Of a stretch of 64,000 nucleotides of DNA, positions 26,301-37,100 are shown in pieces. The first letter of the stretch is position 1; every line of letters starts with the position of its first letter. Source of the stretch: Bugula neritina (Eukaryota; Bryozoa; Gymnolaemata; Cheilostomatida; Bugulidae); NCBI GenBank assembly GCA_964035545.1, contig OZ037767.1, forward strand, positions 28,191,628 through 28,255,627, in the 5' to 3' direction. Made by a program: the position numbers and the translations under genes. The notes under the pieces were generated by a model, which saw nothing but the letters and a program-made list of their open reading frames with translations, was not told the DNA's origin and searched no databases.

Positions 26301-29300
26301 TATTAATATATACGAATAGTATAGAGCATAGCTTGGTGTTACCAACTCATTCAGAGAATACTGTCACATTCATTACACGAAAAACAATTCTACATAAAAA
26401 GAAATTAAAATTTCTTGTTAGCCTTTAGTTAGCAGACAAACACATACTTTAGCACCCCCAACAAAAGCCGACGACTGTTTAGCCTTTGCTAAAGAATCGT
26501 ACACATTAGGATAGACAACAGTCTGATCTCTTATGGTCCCTGAGAAAACTGGACGGGTAGCTGCAGTCAGGAGTTGTTCTTCCCTGTAAGATAAACCCAG
26601 CATTGTACTTGTTACAATCTAAACATATAGATTAATATAAAATAAGCAAGTAATAACACAGATAACATGTATAGATAAAATATATCATTACAAAATAGAA
26701 AGTAACAAGAAAAATTAATGTTGAGGACACAACTCTAGTGGAAGTAAACATTTTACAGTGATTAGATGCATAATTAGCAAAATGCATGAGTCCATAGTAA
26801 AAACTAAATAGTATGTAACATCATTCAAAGAAACATGGAGTTGCCCAGACCAGTAATGTACTTTATATACACCCAATAATAACCTAAGAGTTAAACCTTC
26901 TGCACCAAAAGATATATATGTGCTTAGCAAATGTAAAGTAATAGCATAACTTATGGCAATAATATTCTCTGATTTGCAAACAGTGATTACAAACTAAAAC
27001 TAGCATGCACAAAAAACGCACAAATATATAAAGGGAAAAAAATTAAAATCTTAGTCTCGAAATTTTAAAGTTAGCATTTAATAAACATAGGACAGCTGAC
27101 CATGAATTTAGGCAAATTCAACACTGAGTTTACTGCTGACTCAAGCTACAGTTCATCTGCTGCATATGTCGAGTGTTGCGGCCTGTGTAGGTGGAGACAA
27201 CCTCCTACCTGACGGCCTTGAGGTACTCCACATCCAGTTCTATCCCGGAGGACTGAGGGGAGTCAACTCCTGAGGATTTCTCTAACTTCCTGTTTAGTTT
27301 CTTCTCTTCCTTCCTAATTTCTCTTATCAAATTCTTCTCACTCTCCGACTGGAAAGGTAATATCTGCTGTTAGTTCACTAATTCAATACATACACAGGAG
27401 TGCCAATTTTTCACTACTTATATACCCACCTACTTAGTTACCTACTAACTTACTTACCCACCTACTTGCTTACTTACCCACCTCCTTAGTCACCTACTAA
27501 GTCACTTACCCACCTACTTACCCACCTACTTAGTCACCTACTAAGTCACTTACCCACCTACTTACTTACTTACCCACCTACTTAGTTACTTACCCACCTA
27601 CTTACTTACTTACCCACCTACTTAGTTACTTACCCACCTACTTAGTTACCTAATAACTTACTTATAATCCGATTACTCACTCACAAATACATATATGCAA
27701 TTTTATTTTTCTAACTGACCACCACTTAACGAAGGACGCTATTGTAGAATCTACAGCATATCTAAAAGACATCAACTTTCTCAAAGAATTCACTGGTTGC
27801 ATGCACACCTGTCTGACTGATATATACAATCTTAGTCAGAAAATGTCACCTGTATGGTAACCTGAGCTCCATAGTTGGGTTTCACTTCTACATCGCGAGG
27901 AAATAGGGACACAGCAGACGCCCCCATAGCTGATGGGCTCTGCAACATGACTTGGACAATGTCACGCCTCTTTGTCAGCAGATCTTGTATAAACTCAAAC
28001 TGATCAAATCCCAGCAGGTCAAACAACTGCAATAAAGTTGAATGCAAAACATTTCAAGTGAAAAACATTTTAAAAACTAAAGCTAACATCAGAGCTGCAA
28101 CATATTAACTTACAAATTTGAATTGCAGCATAAAATTATTAAATATTAAACCCACATATTTCTAATGACTGAGTTCTTTCCCTCAATTTATACATAGCAT
28201 TTGGTTTCCACCTTCAGTAAAAAGAAAGGTTTATTTCAAGAGCAGTTCGTGTTAAGAAATAAAAAGCATATTCAGTAAATGCTAACCTCATTCTGTATCT
28301 GATCATCAGTATGAACAGAGCAGAGAATATCAAACACTGTAGTGCACATGTCCTGAGTTGACAACCCAGAAGAGCCAGGCAACCGTCTCTCTAGCTCAGA
28401 CTTCAACCAACCAGCTTCCAGTGACTTTTTTTGCACGACTGAAAATACATTAGTAATGACCAAACAAAAGTACATATAAAAAGACTGAAATAATTGTCAG
28501 GAAATTAATATTAATGTTGAATACAATAACTCATAATACAGCTTAGCAGATGCTATTAGGTAAAATTTGGGGTGAAATAAAGGCAATATATGTTATGATA
28601 ACAAATGAGAGAGTAGAAGGAGGTTTGGTACCCGGAGCTGGTGCCGGAGGTCGGTATGTGATGTCCAGACTCTTGTGTTTTCTCTTCCAACTATCGGGCA
28701 GTTTCACCTGACTGAAGTCTTTGAATATGGCAGGATTTATTTTAATCTTTGCACCGAATGGTACAGTGACTTTGCCTTCACCTTTCCTTGCTAGTAGATT
28801 CAAAGTCTCATCATCTAGCAAGCTGACAATTCTACAACACATAAAAATACCATAGCACTGTTAAATAAATATACATAGCCATCAGTGAACAGTATCGCCT
28901 GTTATTTATGTTAATTTTCTTAGTGTGATGGTCAACTTCCTGAATAACTTTGAAATTTAAAACAAATTACAAGAAATAGAGTCTAAGTAAGAATCAATAT
29001 TTCATTGCAACCACCACCATGTTGACCTACCGCTGGACAAGGTCGCACACAGCCTGCAAATCTCCAACAGAGTGATATCCAAACATCTGCCGAACAGTTA
29101 TAGTCTCTGATGCTGAGACTCGGCTGATGTTCATGAACAGTTGAAAGAGAAAAGCTGCTCCACTTTCCAGAACATCTGAACTGACTGAATCACCTACTAC
29201 AAAGTATCGCAAAACTAATCTGTAAAATTACAAATACAAAAGATTAATGTTCTATATTCAACGAGACATACCTGTTAACATCAAACACGTTTCAAAATTC

Positions 29301-29573
29301 TTACAACATACCGATGTTTTTTGAAGCTCCGAGTAGCTCTCGCAATAGAGAAACTAAAATTTCCTGCTTTTTTCGCAAAGCAAAAGCCTTGATGGTTGTC
29401 GAGAGCAGATTCCATTGCAGCTGGTTGGCAGCAGCTTGTTGGGCAGCTTTAGCTTTCAGCTTCTTTGCAACTAGTTGTTTGTATTCAGCATCTGAAGGCA
29501 ACTCATGGGGGACTGATAAATGAGCAAACGCCCGTAACGCAGTCGTCAGCCTTGGTACCTCAGTACTAGGCAT
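8010..29573 (-). CDS. ASCC3: ASCC3, tandem-cassette Ski2-like RNA/DNA helicase (33 exons, C-terminus not in window)
   Basis: Large subunit of the activating signal cointegrator complex. The family unwinds DNA during alkylation repair (with ASCC2 and ALKBH3) and splits collided ribosomes in ribosome quality control. Thirty-three exons with matching phases give 1755 codons from the ATG at 29573-29571. The protein starts [16 protein letters not shown], close to the vertebrate N-terminus. Both cassettes keep their motifs: Walker A APTGAGKT and [12 protein letters not shown] and DEIH boxes, and a GRAGRPQFD motif VI in each. Order: N-terminal domain, helicase 1, winged helix and Sec63 module 1, helicase 2. 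The family is about 2200 residues, so roughly 400 residues (final Sec63 module) are missing after the phase-2 donor at 8010. Exon coordinates are given in the four block entries. No frameshift or stop was found in any exon. Confidence 0.96.
10425..10612 (+). repeat. imperfect 55-65 bp repeat in an ASCC3 intron
   Basis: Four to five diverged copies of a unit containing ATCTACATAGATATATAGTCTT followed by a T/A-rich tail, split here only by sequence drift. Confidence 0.6.
10785..10925 (+). repeat. 19-bp minisatellite next to the ASCC3 exon 30 donor
   Basis: About seven near-perfect copies of GCCATTACAGAACAAAGTT, lying within 20 bp of the 3' end of exon 30 (10942), inside the intron. Confidence 0.9.
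11641..11866 (+). repeat. 21-22 bp minisatellite upstream of ASCC3 exon 29
   Basis: About ten variable copies of ACTCTACATGTGTTGAACAG. In the sense of ASCC3 the array lies just upstream of the exon 29 acceptor, within 20 bases of it. Confidence 0.85.
12180..12270 (+). repeat. possible tRNA-derived SINE head
   Basis: The stretch TATAGCTCAGTAGTTGGAAC resembles a pol III box A (TAGCTCAGTNGGTAGAGC type). About 45 bp later, GTTCAGGGTTGGCCCTTG resembles a decayed box B. The stems do not fold into a good cloverleaf. At best this is an old SINE relic in an ASCC3 intron. Confidence 0.3.
14925..14984 (+). repeat. two-copy 27-28 bp repeat at the ASCC3 exon 25 acceptor
   Basis: CAACCACCCACACAGCA... occurs twice in tandem directly next to the acceptor at 14925, which supplies part of the unit. 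Confidence 0.6.
15204..16979 (-). mobile_element. Tc1-like DNA transposon, decayed, inside an ASCC3 intron
   Basis: Terminal inverted repeats of about 25 bp (CAGTGCTGTGAAAAAGTTTA at the left, its near-complement at the right) are flanked by TA dinucleotides at 15202-15203 and 16980-16981. This is the expected Tc1/mariner target duplication. Total length 1776 bp. The minus strand carries a broken transposase. The element lies between ASCC3 exons 24 and 25, in the same orientation as the gene. Confidence 0.9.
15558..16535 (-). pseudogene. Tc1-family transposase remnant
   Basis: The N-terminal helix-turn-helix ([20 protein letters not shown]) and GRP-type linker are followed by a frame change near 16340-16380. 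A central piece shows the first catalytic Asp ([10 protein letters not shown] near 16100), but a stop lies soon after it. The C-terminal piece (15558-15962) has the second Asp ([10 protein letters not shown]). In the usual NPIEN position it reads NPIRN, so the third acidic catalytic residue is absent. At least one frameshift, one stop and a missing catalytic residue mean no active enzyme. Confidence 0.88.
17763..21782 (-). CDS. ASCC3: ASCC3 block 3: winged helix and first Sec63-type module (exons 16-23)
   Basis: Exons: 21782-21663, 21224-21060, 20680-20594, 19924-19748, 19360-19135, 18842-18738, 18261-18113, 17931-17763. Exon 16 must end at AGT|GTACGC (weak donor) to join the phase-0 exon 17; this is the least certain junction. 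Recognisable stretches are [18 protein letters not shown] (winged helix), VNILLQTYI (helical bundle), [18 protein letters not shown] (Ig/FN3-like fold) and [14 protein letters not shown], just before helicase 2. Confidence 0.92.
19944..20250 (+). repeat. 18-bp minisatellite (about 17 copies) upstream of ASCC3 exon 19
   Basis: Unit ACAGTAACTTACATACGT, with variants ACTCAC and TACCTACG. In the sense of ASCC3 each unit contains GTAAGT or GTGAGT. The array ends about 20 bases before the exon 19 acceptor. Because 18 is a multiple of three it is open in several frames, which produces spurious repeat proteins. Confidence 0.95.
22166..25500 (-). CDS. ASCC3: ASCC3 block 2: first helicase cassette, RecA1 and RecA2 (exons 9-15)
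   Basis: Exons: 25500-25300, 25165-25025, 24673-24509, 24256-24053, 23627-23401, 22865-22721, 22390-22166. Walker A ([10 protein letters not shown]) lies in exon 9 and motif Ia ([13 protein letters not shown]) in exon 10. The DEVH box ([15 protein letters not shown]) is in exon 11 and the SAT motif ([11 protein letters not shown]) in exon 12. [14 protein letters not shown] is in exon 13, the [13 protein letters not shown] motif in exon 14 and [12 protein letters not shown] in exon 15. All catalytic motifs are intact, so this cassette should be an active ATPase unless the family itself makes it regulatory. The donor of exon 13 (GG|GTAAAA) is followed by a tandem array that repeats it. Confidence 0.95.
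23303..23401 (+). repeat. 30-bp tandem repeat abutting the ASCC3 exon 13 donor
   Basis: Just over three copies of AGGTTTTACTCTTTAGCAGA plus ATGCAAATTA. The last partial copy runs into exon 13 and includes its splice donor. In gene sense the donor GTAAAACCTTAATTTG is repeated three more times downstream. Confidence 0.9.
25610..25742 (+). repeat. 12-24 bp minisatellite upstream of ASCC3 exon 9
   Basis: About eleven imperfect copies of a 12-bp unit (CAGTCACACTAT, CAGTTACACTAT and variants). Confidence 0.85.
25965..29573 (-). CDS. ASCC3: ASCC3 block 1: N-terminal domain (exons 1-8)
   Basis: Exons, high to low: 29573-29312, 29196-29031, 28831-28632, 28438-28287, 28026-27850, 27348-27209, 26583-26448, 26090-25965. 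This is the region ahead of the first helicase cassette, which in the family contacts ASCC2. Exon 2 has an in-frame stop just upstream if the more distal TTTACAG acceptor is used. The TTTGTAG acceptor ending at 29197 is therefore chosen, and it fits the phase-1 donor of exon 1. Exon 6 encodes a Lys/Glu-rich helical stretch ([15 protein letters not shown]). Exon 8 contains the conserved lead-in to the helicase ([16 protein letters not shown]). Confidence 0.92.
27412..27662 (+). repeat. CTTACTTACCCACCTACTTAG-type minisatellite upstream of ASCC3 exon 6
   Basis: Variable units of 4, 8 and 12 bp built from ACTTACCC and ACCTACTT. In gene sense it is a run of GTAAGT and GTAGGT. It begins about 65 bases upstream of the exon 6 acceptor. 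Confidence 0.9.
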
Positions 29574-30585
29574 AGCATGAAGTCGCTGCCCACTATTGCG
29601 AGACAACACAACAGTAGTAGAATTCTGAACATTTATTTAGCTTACTAGTGACTAATCAGACCGTGATTGGTTGCCATAAAATTGAAGACTATGATAAATA
29701 GAATTGCAGCGAATGAGATTACAGTGATTACTGTTTACACAATTAAAACTTAAAAGTAACTAGCAACTTACTCTTAGTAACTGTAACTGTAAGTGTAAGG
29801 CGGTCTGATGATCATAATCATAATAATAAATCAATAATCATAAAGTGATCACTTAAAGTTAATGCCTAATACTAATAGTAATGGCAATGACGAATGCGAT
29901 AATCAATAATAATCACTAAATTGAATCAAAACGAAAATCCCAATTATAATGATATTGATTGTTAATGAATAATTTAAATTACAATGATTAAATAAAATTA
30001 AAAATAAATTTAATCATAATGATTAGGTTTAACTTTAAGTGATAATCATAAGCACTTGAGTTTTAAATTTAAAGTTAATGATACTGGTAGTGATATTGAT
30101 AATTATCATCATTACATAAATTAAATTATGTAGCACTAGCAACCACTGCAGTGCAATGTAATCACCAACTGCGTTTATAATCGTTGCTCATGTGTGGTGA
30201 AATTAAAGTCAGCTGCCTACTAAAGAAAGTTGCACCTGTAATAGAGGGCCTCATGTGCTGAGCCACGACTATAAAGTTCACTCATTATTTTTAGGTTATG
30301 TTGGCGAGTCAAGTCGTAGCTTCTTTTTTACAAAGTATCGTCTAAAGCAGCGCCGAGTTAGTAGTCAATAGAAGTATTGGTTTGTGGAAAGCAGTCAAGT
30401 TTGGAGTTTGTACTTGAGTCACCCCAACTAAATGCGGCTTCTAGCGTTATTCAACAATGTAATGCGCAGCTAGAAGTGCGCATCTGACAGCAGACTACAT
30501 TTGAACAGTTTAACTTGGACGAGCTGAGATTAATGGTACTGCTGGCATGTAAATTAGGAACTTATATCATTTTCTTAAATAACTT
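29574..30585. other. spacer between the 3' end of copy 1 and the ASCC3 start
   Basis: About 1 kb, AT-rich, with a stretch (29800-30120) of imperfect AATCATAATAA and TGATAATCA units. It must contain the ASCC3 promoter. No TATA or CpG-rich core is obvious. Confidence 0.5.
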
Positions 30586-30591
30586 TTTATT
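30586..30591 (-). terminator. poly(A) signal of macro/KH gene copy 1
   Basis: AATAAA on the minus strand, about 1.6 kb after the stop codon at 32179. The same signal sits at the matching place in copy 2 (53950-53955). The similarity between the copies fades just beyond it, which supports a long 3' UTR ending here. Confidence 0.55.
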
Positions 30592-32178
30592 TTGAAGCAC
30601 TTTATATTTTGAAAAAAAAAAGTTTATATATATCATTATCTGTGATAAAGAAAAAATATATAAAAGACAAACTTCACCCTGGCAAAGGCCTGATTTAAAA
30701 CAACACAAACTACCATAGTTTTCTAAAGAAATATATAGAGCATTTCAAAATGCAAATTGCAATATTATTCAATATACAAATGAAGATAGCAAAAAATCTG
30801 AACATAATAAATACTATATACCACAAAACGAAAGATAAGTCAAGATCAAAATATAATGAACGAGTACAATTATGCTTTCATTGCACCACAGTTTACTTAA
30901 GCCAAAATCACATGCCATTTTTAGGTAGTGCAATACTTGCATGCAGCAAATTGAGATATAAATCAATTTTCAATCTTTTCTTACTTGTGAATAGGCTAAA
31001 GATGTGTAAAATTAGAAAGGATTTTTCCAGTGGTAAATCTTGTCAAAATTTATGCTATGCTAAGTCAGCCAACACTCTAAAGTCTAAAAGGATGAACCAA
31101 CAAAAAGCAATGATGACACACCATGTCAAATAGCAGACATCAATGGCTGTTTAGTGCAGTATCTCCATTGAGTCTTAAGCTACAAAGGACAAGCTTTATC
31201 TCTGCAAGCACTAGCAACTGGTGCTACATGTCACACAACACCCATATCCTGTCATAGGTACAAAAGTCACGTAAGCATACAACACCAGCAACACTACAAT
31301 ATTTAACGCCACATAGAGCAGCCAGTGATATACCAACCCAGACTCTTGCCTGACAAAATTTACTCAATTTTCTGAGCTGAGTAGCCAACACAAAATTCTA
31401 TAGTCAACCATTGCAATTTGGTTGAGGGGTACAATAGTTATTATTTAATCAACAGCTGAAACCTGGTGAACCAGAATACAAGTAACTAAAGAAACAGCAA
31501 AGTTAGCTGCATTTCAGTAAAATATGCTGACTACTGATAAGCAACCAGAAGTCCACAAGTGACTGACTATTTAAAAAGCACACATAGCTCCTTAAAGTAA
31601 AACTCTTGCAAACATCAAAAGCATTTGATTGCAGATACAGTTGGACTTTTGACATCCATTCAAGAGTCTAGATAAAACTAGAATTATAGCAGGTTGGTGC
31701 TTGGTGTTTACAACTCACAGTAGAAAACACATCAACACTGTTAATGGAATATTCATGGAAGTATTTTATCACTTAGGGGCTAAACTCTTCAAACATTCTG
31801 GCAACTCCAGTTATACAAAGCACTTTCTGAACCACAAAACCTTTCTTGTAATATTATATACATCTTAAATATTCATGTCTAATGGCTAATACTAACACAC
31901 AATAAATGTGAAGCATCAAACTACATATTTGTGGATGTTATCACAAATGAAGGTTATATATATTCCATAGCTCTTATATCTTGTAAATAAAAACACTGCA
32001 GTTACATCAGGAGAGCTCTATTTTGTTACAGTCTCTGTGTAAACCAATATAAAAATTTTTAGCATGGCTGTCTAACAGCTTGCGAGTGAAGTACAAAAAA
32101 TACTAGAATATTGTAGTTGTATATCCAAGCAATCTTCGTGCAGCGCACACCTAACCCAAGTTCCACAAAGATGTAGCT
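30592..32178 (-). other. probable 3' UTR of copy 1 (conserved with 53956-55610)
   Basis: This non-coding DNA closely matches the flank after copy 2, including long shared stretches around 31107-31160 and 54481-54545. The plus-strand 127-residue open frame at 30750-31133 is not preserved in the second copy, so it is not taken as a gene. Confidence 0.55.
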
Positions 32179-34139
32179 TTAGTTCCTCAAAACCGAAGAA
32201 CACGCTTTAAGGAACTCTTCCCCATCACGCTTCATATATGAACAGACGGACAAAATCTTCTTTCCAACAGCTGTAAAAAACATGCATCATATACTCTTGG
32301 GGGAGCAGACATAAAATAAACTCATTCAACTGCAACTTCTAACCTATTTTAACTGCTCTATATATTTGAGAACTACAATAAGATTAAAATTATTATAATA
32401 TGCAAAAAATCATGCCAAAGCGAAAATTCATAAAAAATTACCACCTCAAAAAATAACACCTGAAATCGAATCATAACATTTACCTGGGCGTTTGCTCTCT
32501 TTAAAATCTACTCCACTGCCGTATGACTTCATCTTGTCGGTGAGGGTCTTTGTCTTATGCTGGCTATTCTCACAGATATAAACATTCTTCAATTCTGTCT
32601 TTTCAAGATCAGCCACACATTGGAGTATGATTTCAGCTGACTGCTCTTTGGTAACAAAGCCCCTCCTAGACACCACAACAAAGGTTAGCAGTCACTGAGA
32701 GTAGTGTATATCTGTCCTAGTGCATAACCTTATCCTGCTCTGAACTAAGCAGGTGTGTGACATTGACACTTAGCCTATGTTCCTAGCTTGCTTTGGAATC
32801 ACAGAAACATTGTTGAGACATCATTACATACAATTACACAGTCTCCTCATGTTTTAGATAGTATCTTGATAGGGCACATGGCAGTAGATATATAGTCGTA
32901 AATACCAACAATGAAGAGGCACTCAACTATAATACAGTGCTCCCTCCAAATCTCGCAGATCCATTTCTCACGAAATTCCATAGCTAACGAGAAGGGCTTG
33001 TATCTCTGTTTCGTGGCCTATGTATGTGTGTATAGTGACAAAATGGCCGAATTCAACAAATTCGTTATTTAAATCTGGTATCATACTATGTCACAGATTG
33101 AGGTTTCGAACCAGTATCTTAGTAAGATACGGAGGGAGCACTGTATTTTAATTGTAATTTGATTCAAGCAGCTTTTACTCAGTTTTATAATTTAATACAA
33201 ACATGAACACACACACACACACACACACTCAGTCATACACTCCATCATGCATACATATACTATGTCATTTATACAGAGGTAAGTGCAGCAATGGAGAAAT
33301 TGAGAAAAGCCTATGTTCTAGATTAAAAATATAGCATAAGAAGTTATGTTCTCGCAATAATTTCAACCAGTGCCACAAACTAAAATTTAATAATAAAATT
33401 AAAGAATTTAGGCTATCTCAATTTTTCCACTGCTGCTCCTAAGTGTATACACAATCATACATACATTAGCTAAGTCATATATTAAGTCATACAAACATAT
33501 ACCAAGTCATACACTCAGTTATACAAACATATACTATGTCATATACAAGTCATATTCTTACATATCACTGCCGATGAGATTAGTTACAATGCTGGTCAGG
33601 CCCAACTCACTAGCCCTTCGCAGAGCTCTTCTGAAGCCATTTCTCATTGAGCTCTGATCCTTGTTATCAACAACAATGACAATGTACATGTCATATAGCG
33701 TAGAGGATGAGCGACTTGTTACCTCTTGACAGGAACCAATCATGTCCAATTGGTCAGCCGTGTACCGTTGTCTCAAACTCCGAGCTGCCTGGTAGTCTGA
33801 AATGAGTTTAGTGAGTAGAAAAAACATCTGTTTAAGTGACAGTCACTTTTACCACATACTATCTATATACAGATTGGTGAATAGTTAATATTTAGTTCCT
33901 TGAAGTAAAATTTACAATACCTGCTATAGCAAGCACAGTTCCAACTCCCGAGTCCCGCATTTGGAGTTGCTGAGTCACTGCTATGACCATTGCGTCAGCC
34001 TTAACACATTGAATAGAATAACAGCACGCTACCACATTACACACACCAATCTTGTAATCATTGATCTGGTGGCATTCGTGAACATAAGCTATAACGTTGT
34101 GTCCTTTTGAAGCGTCTTGAAAGAACTTTTTATCCGTAC
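32179..34139 (-). CDS. copy 1 exons 13-16: divergent C-terminal macro domain
   Basis: The four exons read as one macro fold. A strand with VKADAMVIAVTQQLQMRDSG stands for the usual DAIVNAAN...GGGV segment. Then come LYDMYIVIVV, a helix RALRRASELGLTSIV, the loop NLIGSDMRGF, and KEQSAEIILQCVADL, which matches the family helix after the GxxxG(F) loop. The Asn pair of the canonical NAAN motif is replaced by VT, so ADP-ribose binding may be altered. The protein ends 30 residues later (EEFLKACSSVLRN). Confidence 0.72.
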
Positions 34140-37100
34140 CTAAAAGTTTGCCATAATTGTAATAACAGCTAAATTACAATTTCAATTATTTGCTGTTACT
34201 ACTCCATATTTAGAAGCTTTTAAAACCACTGAAAGACACAAAAACACCAATTATTTTCTAGCTTTTTAGTCTTTTAGTTGTGTTTAATTGAAAAATTACC
34301 TAGACTAAGCATGGTATTCATACAAACAAGACCACCAGATATTCTCATGAGAAACTATGAGCTCTAACAAGTGTTAGTCAAAAAGATAATAACTCTCAAC
34401 AGATCTGTATGATAGCAAATTTTAACCAATAAACAACATGTGACACTCACTCTCATCGATAATAACTTTGGTGAACTTTTTCAAGTTTCTTATCATGTTG
34501 AAGATAGCTTCCTTAGCACTGCTAACATCCTCCTCAACTTCTGAACTAATGCTTATGATTTTCTCTTTATAGTTATACCTACAAATAACCAAACAAAACA
34601 ACCTTTAATCTAAGGAACATAAAATATCTGTTATTTCTGTGTTATAAAAGACCCACTACAATCCATCTTGTTCAATGAGCTGCCACTCATAGCCATTCCA
34701 CAACATAACTATTGTAAACTATAAAAAGCAACGTAATTACTTCACAAAAACAAAACAACATCCATGATTAGAAATAGAGTATGGTGTCTAAGAACTTACT
34801 CAAACTTGCAGTTATCAATGAAGTCATCTGTCAAGATGTCTTTCAAGAACCTTTGGCAGAACTGGTACTCGATACGCTGGTGATTGTGGAAGAGTCTGAT
34901 CTGACTACTGGCAGCAGGGTCTCCGTGACTGCTGCCGCTGTAGTTCCTGGTTCTACTAGAAAAGACGGAGCTGCCACCAACACCGCTGCAGCTGTTTCGC
35001 CTCACTCTCAAGTCAGAAAAACCGGATGTCAGATCAAGCAGGTCTGTTCTGCTGCCACTATTCATGATTGGAGGTGTTGATGTTCTTACAGACATCAACT
35101 CCACAGCCCTCAAAGGAGCAACAGTCAAACCTGAGCCACTAGAATTAGTCTTTGGTCTTGTGCTGCCGTCTCCCCGAGCTGCTGACTCAACATCTTCCTT
35201 AAGGGAGAGCATCTTGATCAAATCTTGCTGAGCCGGTTTAACGGAGACAACCTGCACCTGGAGATATTGATAGAAGCTAGTTTACAGAAGACATATATCT
35301 AACTGTAGCAGCATATTGTAATAGTATTAAGAGAGTTCACAGCTTCTGTATAGTGCTACTATAAAGCCAAGTAAAGCTTTGCAGTTTTTCTGCAAAAGCT
35401 AATATTTGATTCAAGACCTATTCTATAAAGTCAAATTAATTCATTTCTACAGATCTTTTAATGTTCAACATAACAACAAAACAGATTAGCAGTGAGGAAT
35501 GAAGAGCAAAATTCTAAAACTTAAAGCTTATAAAACCAAATAACACATTACCTAATTTCCCAAAATGGAAGAACTTTGCAGAACCCTTGTATGACCCTCC
35601 TATACCATGAATTTATTTTTCAGTCAAGCATATCATTCAACTGAGTATAATTAGTAAATATTGTATAATATAAATAGAAAAAATATTATGCCTGGCTAAA
35701 TACTAAAATGGTTTTATTATTAGCCTGTGTGAATGCTTTTTTAAAGAATATAAAATAATTTCAAAACTCCCCGGCTAAATGGAGATAGATAGCCACATAA
35801 AAAGTGAATACACCAGCTAGCTGCAATATTCATTTGTTCAACTTTTTATAAGAAATATTCAGATCATTAGCAGCTATTACAATCCATAAAACTTCAGCAC
35901 AGGATAAAAATGTCCATACCTTGCCCGTTGAACCCGTGGGTCTAACAATATGGTAAGGAAGTTTCTTACGCCTCATGTACATTTCAATGTTCTGTTTTGT
36001 AGTTTTCTCCCAAAGTTCCATTGATGCTTGGAAAAGACATAGATAAAAGCTAGCATAAAACAGAGCAAAGTTTTATAAACAATAAGCGAAGTTAATTAAA
36101 ATTGCTTTCGAAAAAGATTAAAAACTAGCCAGACGTTAAAATTAAAAGTTTCTCTCAGGACCTATAAAGCTGATGACTTATAAGAATTGAGAGAGTTTAG
36201 TTAAATAGCATAATGTAAGTAAATAATACGCAATGACTCACAAAACATAGTAGGAAGAAGGGGGGGGCACAACGGTCCTAGGGGTACAAAAATCTGGCCA
36301 AATTGTGAGAGAACTTATTGACTTGAAGTTGTGATTTTTCTTCATAAAAAGATATTGATATAATTATTCAGCCTTTGTAGTTTCAACACTTGCGGAACAT
36401 ACGCGTTGAAAAGGCGAGTAAAAAACTGTTTTTACCTACTTTTTGTAAATTTTAAAGGATGTCGTTAAAGCTTTATAACTTTTTACACTCAAAGGCAAGA
36501 AGTCTATATTTTACTAATATTGTTGCCATTGCTTGTCTCTGCATTGCTTAACTAGTATAACAGCAAACTCTAAAATAAATTTTCCTTGAGCCACATTTAT
36601 TTTTAATTTGGCCACAGGGGCACAATGGGCCATCTGATTATTGCACCCTGATCACTGTTATTAGTTTGTTTGCCCAAAAAGTTAGTTGAAATCTTACTAA
36701 AATCCATAGATATAGCCATTTCTGACCTTTTTGTAAAATATCAAAGACGTCATGGTAAGACTACAAAACTACAAGTTGAAGCTCCCCTAATATATACATC
36801 TGGTGAGGTTAAAGCTTTGCCATTTTATACATAATACAAAACATTCTGCTCTTGCTACTATTAGATAGTCATGATATTCATTATGTATTACACCATTAGG
36901 GAATATACTGGAATATACATGTATTTGACTAAAATAAACTTGTGATTTGCTCATTTGCTCCCCCCTCTCCCTTCCGTACTCCAGTCACAAACCTCAGCCA
37001 TGCACCTTAGCTACAGTTCATAGAAAAAAGTCCACTCGGAATTTTGTAGTGCATGTTACTAAAGTTTTTTTTTTGATAAAAGTTCTTCTGAAGTGAAAAT

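Noticed and set aside
30750-31133. 127-codon plus-strand open frame
   Set aside because: It lies in the 3' flank of copy 1. The homologous region of copy 2 does not keep the frame, and there is no recognisable domain.
31600-32178. WWE or ART exons downstream of the copy 1 macro domain
   Set aside because: A stop codon in the last exon is followed only by non-coding DNA. No exon-like frame with the HYI or HYE type motifs of transferases was seen here or after copy 2.
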